Part shown: positions 37,874 to 46,139 of the stretch, piece by piece
Numbering within the stretch: the stretch's first letter is position 1
How the letters are laid out: each line of letters opens with the position of its first letter
From: Fremontodendron californicum
Taxonomy: Eukaryota; Streptophyta; Magnoliopsida; Malvales; Malvaceae
Length of the DNA: 64,000 nt
Direction: 5' to 3'
Assembly: GCA_030761205.1 (NCBI GenBank)
Contig: JAULJL010000035.1
Location: 10,744,001-10,808,000 of the forward strand
Notes under the pieces: model-generated
What the model was told of the DNA's origin: nothing
Database searches by the model: none
What the model saw: only the letters and a program-made list of their open reading frames with translations
Position numbers and translations under genes: made by a program

Positions 37874-38950
37874 TTAGTCATTATGCAAATTTCAATCATT
37901 AAAACTAGGTTTTAGAGTTTAAATGATTGTTCTAACTATTTTATCAAGATATTAGCCCTCCTCTACTATTCGAGAAATTTAACTTTTAAACTTCTTAGTG
38001 AGCTAGGATCTCTTTCATCCCAGTCATAACCTTGAGTGACTCAACAAGCCATGTTGAAATTAATTGAGTAGGTAAATTCGGTTACCAATTGCATCTTTAT
38101 GCAACTCCTTGATCAGTTAAGGGATAACTCATTGCCTAAATGCATCATATGCATTTCGCCTAACCATGTCATGCGATCAAGTTTGACGCATCCAAATAAC
38201 ACAACATTTAGTTGAGTAATACCCACCTTCTATAACTCAAACATGTTCGTACAGTAGTTTGACCTTGAGTGACTCAACAAGCCTCCTACTAGAAGAACTC
38301 TGGTTATCTTGTTTAGATGGTGGAAGACAACTTATCATACGAAGCATGGACTCAATATAATTTAAGGAGGAATTTATTCATTAATTAGGTTTTATTGCTT
38401 GTCTTCGTTTGCATAGCATTTATTCAAATATATATCACATATATAAATTCAAAGATAAATCTATTTCACGCAATCTACTAGGATGATTATGGACTTTACT
38501 ACTCTAGTTTTCTTGAGCCATTAGGAAACTAGTTGGTCAAAATCCTAGGGATACCATACAAAGTCTTCATAAGTCTTGATGATGATCTCCTTGGTCCTTT
38601 CTTCTTGGCGCCTTGTCTCCTTACATTTGGGAATTACATAAATTCTAATCTTAGCCTAAATCTAAATCACCAAAGCCTATATAACATTTACATTTCTTTG
38701 GTAGAAAACTCGAGTTACAATCGAGGGGTGTTAGGTGAGAAAAAGTATTTACAACCTCAGAAATAATTTAAAAAAAGGCAGGGTTCGCAGACCCTATTTA
38801 TAAAAAATACCAAAAGGAAAATTTAACCATCCATTACCTAAATCTAAGGTCTAAGTTCATAATCACCCTCATGCTTTCATAATCACATCATAAAGCATAC
38901 AAGTAAATGCATACATATTCAATGTCACTTAGTAATCTTGTGTGTCATTT
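37874..38950 (-). repeat. Fragment Y, inverted copy
   Basis: It is the inverse of 11336-12132 (shared: TAAGGTCTAAGTTCATAATC and AACCATCCAT on this strand). The minus strand shows TTTATAAATAGGGTCTGCGAACCC, a good TATA-box context for an LTR. Bases 37990-38380 also carry two similar segments around CCTTGAGTGACTCAACAAGCC. The boundaries are approximate. Confidence 0.5.
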
Positions 38951-40078
38951 AAGGAAAGTGACATTTAAACTTATTTAAATGTACTTGGCTCAAATAATTT
39001 AGCAATTTCAATTTTAATTCAATTCATGTTTTATGAAAATAATTTTCAAAAACACTTGAATAAAGTAAACTAATTTACTTGAGTCGTAATTCAATTAGGA
39101 TTCTTTGAATTAAAACATTTCATCTAACTAAATAATTTAATTAGATTTCCTAACATCTTAGGGAGTTCAAGTTTGATAAGGAAAAAAATCTCTACAAGGA
39201 AAGTTTATATTTTTCTCCTAACTTTTAGGAATTCTTGTTTGACTAGGAAACAATTTCCACAAGGAAAGCTTAAGTGCATTCCTAACTTTTAGAAATCCAA
39301 TTTTGACTATGAAACAATTTCCAAAATCCAAATTTCCAAAGAATCAAAATTTCCAAAAATAGAAGGTGATGCCCTAACACAACTTTTGTGTGTAACCGCC
39401 TCCCAATCTTGGTAAGTCATTGTGTCGTGACTTGCAATCCTTGTTTGGGGCAACTTTTGCCTCAAGCAGCCGCCTCTTTTGGTGGCTAGGTGGTGGCCAA
39501 TGCACACACTCTTCATCCTTTGATTTTTAGCCAATTATACCTTCAACTCAAGAATCAAATTCAAAAACTCAAGGCTGCCCAAAAAATTCCAGCAACCATG
39601 CAAAATGTTTGCACAAATTTTGAGAGGTAATTTTGAAAATAAAACAAAATAAAAAAATTCACCAAAATTACAGCATCAATATAGACATGTTTAGGACTTA
39701 TTCTCAAAATTTCATAATTTTTGGATATCCCTAACCATGTCAAAACCATAACTAACAGCAAGTGTGCAGAAAACATCCTGCACATGTGTTCTTTGAAAAT
39801 CATACACCAAAACCAACCAAATCAAATCCAAACTTGTTTCTTTTAACTTCTTTGTGTTATGCAATCATGTGGCAAGGTTTACCTTTGATCAAATAAATTT
39901 TAAACATATTTTAAACAATTTAAAACACCATGAACAGATTGCACGCAAAGATGTCCAGAATTGAAAAAAATAGAAAATGTTTTTCTTGATGGAAGTTTGC
40001 TAAATCAACACACAATTCAATCCAATTGAATACCACCAAGAATTAAACATGTAAATCACAAGAAAACTTACAAACCTA
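38951..40078 (-). other. X2 leader or internal remnant
   Basis: I see no gene. Two similar segments CTAACTTTTAG.AAT.C (39220 and 39285), each followed by TTTGACTA.GAAACAATTTCCA, form a short direct repeat. Minus-strand frames at 39307-39534 and 39561-39803 have no recognisable motifs. Confidence 0.45.
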
Positions 40079-40090
40079 GCTCTGATACCA
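40079..40090 (-). promoter_or_regulatory. X2 primer-binding site (initiator tRNA-Met)
   Basis: TGGTATCAGAGC on the minus strand is an exact 12-base complement of the initiator tRNA-Met 3' end, one base from the LTR. Confidence 0.9.
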
Positions 40091-40091
40091 C

Positions 40092-40836
40092 TATTGGGAT
40101 TCGGCTTTATGTTCAAATATCAATCAAATTAAAAAAGAACATGAACGCAGCAGAATAATTAAAAACAAAGAGATAGCTGAATCTTACAGGATCATGCTTG
40201 TAAAATTTTAATGCGATCTAGTGATTATAAAGAACCCATATGATCAAAATCATACCTTAACCAAAAGATCTAGTAATCTTGAGTTTCCAAACAGTCCACT
40301 CATTCTTGAACAGCAAAAGGTAACTCCGAGACTTTAAGCCACCCAAGTGTTTGGCCTCTAATGGTAATCCACACAAGATGATCAAGAGAACCTTCTTTAA
40401 GGTACGAATAGAGTCTTGCTGAAATCCATGCTAGTGGTTAGGTTTCATAAACCTCTCCCCAACAAGAACAACCATGGCCGAATACTTCATAAGCATCAAG
40501 AAGAACAAAACATTTTTCTACCTTCCACAGGGTTTGGTGCGCCAACCAAGAAAGAACATCTTGATCTTATTTCTTTTCATAGGTTTTGGAGCATTAACCA
40601 AAAGCAAGATCTTAATCTTCTTTCTTCTCACTCTAACCCTTTGTTCTATTGAGAGAAATATTTTCTCTATCAATCTATAAAGAGGCAAGAAGGAAGAAAA
40701 AAATCAAGAAGACACCAACAACCAAGCACATCCAATGTGCGGCTAGGCCATTAAGGGAGATGACGGCAATGTATTCTTTTTATACAGGGGGCGGCAATGA
40801 CTCGAGGGTTTGGACTAAGGGCTATAACATAACTCT
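40092..40836 (-). repeat. X2 5' LTR, left part
   Basis: Homologous to 12133-12870. It keeps CTGTATAAAAAG on the minus strand (40776-40787), a TATA-like box deleted in X1. It is interrupted at 40837 by the Athila-type element. Confidence 0.75.
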
Positions 40837-42333
40837 TGATGGTAACTCAATTAAGAGTTGTAAACCCAAGTGCAGGTTATGTTCAAGTAATAAATTCTCG
40901 GGTGTCCGAGGTCGAACCACAGGGAAGCGTATTAGTAAGTATAAGTTTATAAATATATAAGAAAAAGAAAATAAACAAGATATTAGGGAATCAATAACAA
41001 AGAAAGTAAACAAGATATTAGAGAACAAAATAAACAAAATAACATAAAAGCAATTAAACAAGATATAAAAAACAATAAGAAAAGATGTTGAGGTTAGAGA
41101 ATCCACTCTTGGTGTTATGCTAAGATTAATCTTGTTTTATTACACAATTGAAATCCACACATAAGGGAGGTTCCAATCGGAAAGTTTAGCAATTCAGTCC
41201 AAATTGTCCAACGTCCATAGCATATGATATTATGTTCATTTGGTGTCCTCAAAACTCATAAAAAGAGTCCAAGCATTCCTTATGCCAAGGTATATGTCTA
41301 CAACAAATCAAGGTTATGAAACCAAGCATTTACTGTGCCATTTTCATTGTCAATAATGAATCAAGATCTCTACTTTGCAAGTATGATTTTAAACCAAAAG
41401 AAAATATTATCTATACTAGTGTTTATAAATGATGATTCATTTTAGCTCATGTTCAAGAGACTAACCTTAGCATTTACCAAAAGCTTCACCTCATCACCTC
41501 AACAATATGATTAGCAACACATACTAGATATGAATGAAATGAAAAGGAATGTAAGAAACATAAGTAAAGAACAAGAAAACTAGAGAAAGGAAAGAAGAAG
41601 AAAACTTAGAGAATTTTATTACAATGGCTAATATCCTACCAATGTATCAATGTATCCCAATACTCATCCAAGGCCCTCTATTTATACACATTTTGGAGGG
41701 CTAAATGACAAGAGACAAGATTTACAAATTTCAAAGGTAGGTATAATAGGTGGGTGCATTTTTCTAACAATTTTCGTCATATTGTATGACAATTCTGATC
41801 AGCCAGCTTGATGGTCGATTTTGTCAATGTTGGATGCTCGATCTGATAAAATTGTCTTCTAGAAAAATATACCCCTATCAGTTACGGATCCATAGCCGTT
41901 GGAATCAGTTCATTTGCTGATGTGGATAAGAAGATATGGGCAAAATACGAAAACAGGTCAGCACAGACATCATTGCACATCAGCCAACTTGATGGTCGAT
42001 TTCACTAGGGAAAACGACTCCGTTTCAAGAAGTGTAAAACATGAAAAAGATAGATATGCCTCTTAGCTTTGCACGGCTACAAATTTCAGCCTTATTGCTT
42101 CAGTGAAACTCGAGATATAGCTGATATGGTAAACGGTGTCGGAACTGGAACTGAACTGGATTTGCCCTTAATTCTAGTAATCTGAAATCACTCAAAGAAA
42201 CTTGTGAAAAACACCAAATTACATAAAAATATAAAAGATCATAAACACAATTAGACTAAACAATAATAACTCGTATTTGACACAAAACAATAATAAAACA
42301 TAACTAAAAACTATATAATTATACGAGTTATCA
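40837..42333 (-). repeat. Athila-type 3' LTR (LTR1)
   Basis: TG...CA ends and the purine tract on its right mark it as the 3' LTR of a minus-strand element. A TATA box (TGTATAAATA on minus) is at 41679-41688. Confidence 0.9.
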
Positions 42334-42347
42334 CACCCCCACACTTA
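42334..42347 (-). promoter_or_regulatory. Athila-type polypurine tract
   Basis: The minus strand reads TAAGTGTGGGGGTG directly before the LTR start TGATAACTCG. GTGTGGGGG is typical of this clade. Confidence 0.85.
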
Positions 42348-43866
42348 GATTGTTGCTAGTCCCTAGCAACGACTCAATAAAAATAAAATAATAAAATCTA
42401 ATCTAATCCATTTTCGTAGGAAATCACGGTGGCACTTAGCATGTGACACAAGCCTTTAAACCCCTAGGTGTCCCTAGTGGACGAGTTTAGTCTCGTGAGG
42501 GTTTACTAGGACGATACCCACAAACATTGAAGACATAAGAAAAACTAAAAATAATAATTATAACTAATCCTTCCAATATAAATTAGAGATAATCATTGGA
42601 CAAGTCTTAAAAACTAATCAATAGCTTAAAGAAATTCACAAAAAATCTTGCTTGAATGTAAATAAATGAGTTAAGCCAATATTAACATAACATATTTCAA
42701 TCAAAATAGTGCATATTCAAACTTAATCTGAACTTCTCACATGGGATACTCTCTTGATTTTCACTCTTTAAAGTAGTGGTAAAGTGTTTACACTCAATCA
42801 ATCTCATGAAAACACTTCTACCATATGCTTGCTTGTCTACCTATTCTCCACTATTTAGATCATACAACTTCATAAATCAAGAGGTCTTTATTCAAGGTTG
42901 TAATGGGGCCAAAGGGTTATAATGTGGTTAAAGAACAAAAGGGTAAAGATATCACAAAGGTTCCAAAGAGTTCATAGATTTTAGAGACATAATAAGATCA
43001 TACAAATAAAACTTCTCAAAACTCTTATAAAGCACATAATAACATAAGCTAAATATTCATGTTGAGCCTTTGCATCATTCTAACCAACTTTGTAACATCT
43101 TTTTCTAGAAGTTCAAGAGAAGATTCTTTTTTTTTTTTTAATATGGGAATGTATTTGACAATGATCCCTTTCTTTTTCTCTTGACTTTTTCTTTTCTTTT
43201 CTTTCCCCACACTTATCTTTTGTTTCTAACCCAAATTTTCAACTAAAAATATCCCTTGTTTTTTGCAATATGTCTCAAAAAATCCATCTTTAGAACAAGG
43301 GTAAGGATATAAGTATATTTAGGCTAGGTGTAAGTTATGGTTACCAATAAAACAGCATATTTAATGTAGGCTCAAATTGGTTCACTAGTGGGGATGTTCT
43401 CTTAGAACATTAATAAGGGATGGCTGTTTGGCTCTGGTTATAATCCTAATGCCTCTATCATATTCATGTTGTCACATGTATCAATATAGTCTCAAACGGT
43501 TTAAAGCAAGTTCTAGAGAATCATGTAATCATAAGAGCACTCAAGAAAGAAATTAGATTGATTTGTATAATGCATCAATCATTATAGGCTCAAAAACTCA
43601 CAAGGATGATTATACAAGTCAGATTAAGTCTAAACATGCTTCTTTCTCAATCAACATATCATATTAACATTGGCTCATAAAAAGGTTGACATCAAGCTCA
43701 ATTCTCATGAAAATCTTCTCACTAATAAATCTGTTTTAGACTTATGCAATTCATATCTCATCATTGTATTAAAAAGGAACTAGAACACATTAAAAAAAAA
43801 TAATAATAATAATAAAGACTCATAAAAAAAAATAGTAGACAAAAATAAAAGAAATCCTAAATCGTT

Positions 43867-43903
43867 CCCCCCACACTTAATTCTTACATTGTCCTCAATG
43901 TAA
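43867..43903 (-). promoter_or_regulatory. Hairpin plus internal purine tract, copy 1
   Basis: On the minus strand TTACATTG-AGGA-CAATGTAA (8-bp perfect stem, 43884-43903) is followed by GAATTAAGTGTGGGGGGAACG. The tract is like the true PPT but internal. Confidence 0.6.
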
Positions 43904-44138
43904 GTCTATTAACCCAAATGAAAGAATCATGTGTAAGAGAAAAGAACTAATAACATAAGAATAGGAATAACTAAGACTCAAAACAAAACAAACTCATGCA
44001 ACCTAAATAATCCTAAAATACTTAACAAAAATTAACAAGTAAACATAAAAAGATTAAAATCAAACTGACAAGGTATGTCTCAAGTCTCCCTTACTCAGAC
44101 CTTGTCCAGAATGAATACTTCTAAATGGCTTAAAACAC

Positions 44139-44177
<39 letters not shown>

Positions 44178-44194
44178 TAGCAAAATATGTCCCT

Positions 44195-44230
44195 TACCCC
44201 CTACTAAAATATGACATTGTCCCCAATGTC
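44195..44230 (-). promoter_or_regulatory. Hairpin plus internal purine tract, copy 2
   Basis: On the minus strand GACATTG-GGGA-CAATGTC (7-bp stem, 44213-44230) is followed by ATATTTTAGTAGGGGGTAAGGG. It is the same arrangement as at 43867-43903. Confidence 0.55.
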
Positions 44231-44323
44231 AAATTTTAAAGGTAGAATTTAGGAGATATTACCTGCAGAGCTTGCTAACCACTTATTATAACTGAGACAC
44301 AACAAACAAAATGTTAGATAATG

Positions 44324-44971
44324 TCACAAAGACAAAGTGCAATCCACTCCTTGCTTGTCCATATCTCTTTTTCTTTTTCCGAGCGTTTGCGAAACAATCG
44401 TAGCAGATAAATACTCATAAGCTTGTAGCTTTTTGAGTAAATCTTCAATGGTTGTAGCAGAAATTATGGTTCTCCTTGCCTCTGAAAACATGAATCCATT
44501 ATCCACAGCATTATCTAAATATGAAAGCAAATTACTAAAATAACCATTAATATTAAGCAAACCAATGGGTTTCTTATTTGTGACCAAAGATGACCAAGAA
44601 GCCACGCAAGCTATTTCTTCCAATGTACCCAGACCTCCTGGTAAAGCAATGAATGCATCGGCAGAATGGTACATGATTGTTATCCGTTCAGGGATACTCC
44701 AGACTTGTATTTCCTTACCCACGGTAGGTCCACAAAAATCTGTGAATAGTTTTGGCACGATTCCTAGAACTGGACTTCCTCCGGCGTGTGCTGCTGTAGC
44801 GACTGCTCCCATTAAACCCGTACTACCGCCTCCATAAATCAACTGGATCTTTTGTTGGGCAAGTATTACTCCAACTCTTATGGCTTCATCAGCGAATATG
44901 TTATTTTTCCCTGGATAAGCACCTCCAAAGACACAAATTTTTTTAATGCGCTGGGACGAAGTGCTTTCCAT
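44324..44971 (-). CDS. LOG: LOG-family cytokinin-activating enzyme, captured intronless copy A
   Basis: LOG enzymes hydrolyse cytokinin riboside 5'-monophosphates to the free-base cytokinin and ribose 5-phosphate. The 215-residue frame has the family layout: Rossmann start KKICVFGGAYPG (10-21), YGGGSTGLMG (46-55), the Arg of PERITIM (R96), and the signature PGGLGTLEE (111-119) with the active-site Glu, then KPIGLLN. Length fits plant LOGs, but the tail after about 188 is divergent and has a basic GKRKRD (198-203). Plant LOG genes normally have several introns; here there are none, so it probably came from a spliced RNA. It lies between the Gag fusion and the 3' LTR on the element strand, 267 bp after the 178-aa frame. 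Start MESTSSQ chosen because an upstream homopolymer shifts frame. By recollection it is closest to LOGL10-like members. Activity is untested. Confidence 0.85.
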   Translation of the reverse strand: MESTSSQRIKKICVFGGAYPGKNNIFADEAIRVGVILAQQKIQLIYGGGSTGLMGAVATAAHAGGSPVLGIVPKLFTDFCGPTVGKEIQVWSIPERITIMYHSADAFIALPGGLGTLEEIACVASWSSLVTNKKPIGLLNINGYFSNLLSYLDNAVDNGFMFSEARRTIISATTIEDLLKKLQAYEYLSATIVSQTLGKRKRDMDKQGVDCTLSL

Positions 44972-45045
44972 TTTTTTTTCGAGTGCCTGAAAGAGAATGA
45001 GTACATGGTGTAATATATAGAGGACTGAGTAGTGAATCAGACAAG

Positions 45046-45197
45046 AGTAATAATGTCGCCGAAAGTGTATCTGGCCTGTCAGAAGAAAATGTTAACCTAA
45101 CAAAAGATTTTTGCGTGATTTCAGGAAGAAAATCAAAAAGAGAAGAAAAATCAACCGTAAAAGTCAAAAGTAATAATGTCGCCGAAAGTGTATTTGG
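45046..45197. repeat. 29-bp direct repeats between LOG and the 178-aa frame
   Basis: AGTAATAATGTCGCCGAAAG and the following TGTAT.TGG occur at 45046-45074 and 45169-45197 with one mismatch, 123 bp apart. The repeat is also present in copy B (about 53330 and 53453). Confidence 0.8.
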
Positions 45198-45240
45198 CAT
45201 CTTCCTCTGGTTTTACGTCCAGAAACGGCTTAAACGCCTT

Positions 45241-45777
45241 CTATGAGTCGAGGATATGCTTCCCATCCAGTTTTCTTACAAGCTGGCAAACAGGGTCTTT
45301 TAACATCAGATTCCCAAGATGTTGCCATTCCCTTTGGAATTGCGGCCATAAATCAAGAATTTCTCTCTGTACGTCTCCACTAGGATGCGTCTCAAGAGAA
45401 AGTTGGATATTACCCAAGTTCTCCTTACTCAGTCCATCCTTAATGAATTCAATTTTATCATCTCGATTAGAGGACGGAATCCCAATAGAACGACATTTAC
45501 CGTTACACGTCCATCGTGCACATTTGTGGCAATTTGAACTCATGCGCTTTGCTCGTCGCTTCTTTGCATAAGTGCTTCTACCTGTACCTGGTAAATGCAA
45601 AACAGGAAGATATTCATCTTCACGTACCTTGGCTTCAATTATCCAACGTATGTCTTCAGGAATCCCTTTGTGCATAAGCATTCTTAATCTTTCAAATCGA
45701 ACTTGGTAAAGCTTCAGTAAAATATTTCGAGGAAAAGGAGGAAATCGTTTCTGCAATCTTGTGAGAATATCATCCAT
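45241..45777 (-). CDS. Unrecognised 178-aa protein with Cys cluster, copy A
   Basis: I do not recognise this protein. It starts MDDILTRLQKRFPPFPR, is rich in Lys and Arg (a KKRRAKR run at about 72-78) and has NCHKCARWTCNGKC at about 82-95, a C-x2-C-x4-C-x3-C cluster that could bind zinc. The C-terminal half (QREILDLWPQFQREW, about 140-154) looks helical. There is no signal peptide or membrane segment. It sits on the element strand between the integrase tail and LOG, where Athila elements may carry an env-like frame, but it lacks a transmembrane segment. The frame is intact here and broken in the duplicate. It may be a second captured host sequence or an element-specific accessory protein. Confidence 0.65.
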   Translation of the reverse strand: MDDILTRLQKRFPPFPRNILLKLYQVRFERLRMLMHKGIPEDIRWIIEAKVREDEYLPVLHLPGTGRSTYAKKRRAKRMSSNCHKCARWTCNGKCRSIGIPSSNRDDKIEFIKDGLSKENLGNIQLSLETHPSGDVQREILDLWPQFQREWQHLGNLMLKDPVCQLVRKLDGKHILDS

Positions 45778-45965
45778 CTTGAAAAAAAATGAAAGAGAAA
45801 TTGAAAGATAAATTTATATACAATATCAGTTTTGTGGGTAGCTGATGGAACCGACTTAAATAATCACGGAGTACCGTTATCCGCCATTTAACCGGGAAAA
45901 AATGATTTTTTATTTTTTTTTTATTTTTTTTTATTTTTTAAGATTAGTAAAAATTATATTTACAT

Positions 45966-46139
45966 CTAGTTATTTTCAAAACAAGGATCAGAAAGAAAAA
46001 CAACCTCTTCTTGAGTAACATGATTTTCCAAAAAGAGTTTGAGTCTTTGTCCATTTACCTTGAATACGTTACCATTTTGAGGATTCTCAATGTCAACTGC
46101 TCCATAATGATACACATGCTTAACCACAGATGGGCCAGT
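45966..46139 (-). pseudogene. Integrase C-terminal remnant beyond the stop, copy A
   Basis: In frame after the TAG, the residues TGPSVVKHVYHYGAVDIENP and KVNGQRLK match the GPY/F-type end of gypsy integrases. It would be translated only by read-through. Confidence 0.7.

Larger units (their letters stand above)
42348..44323 (-). other. Long non-coding 3' region of the Athila-type element
   Basis: No reading frame is credible. It holds two hairpin-plus-purine-tract motifs (43867-43903 and 44195-44230), a T28 run (44144-44171, poly-A on the element strand) and an ATA microsatellite near 43800. The right-hand part from 43209 belongs to the tandemly duplicated segment. Confidence 0.7.

Noticed and set aside
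44565..44837. 90-codon + strand frame (and twin at 52848-53120)
   Set aside because: Antisense shadow of the LOG coding sequence.
44943..45200. 85-codon minus-strand frame between LOG and the 178-aa protein, 107 codons in copy B
   Set aside because: It overlaps the LOG start in another frame and its repeated DTLSATLLLL reflects the 29-bp DNA repeat; its length differs between copies through indels.
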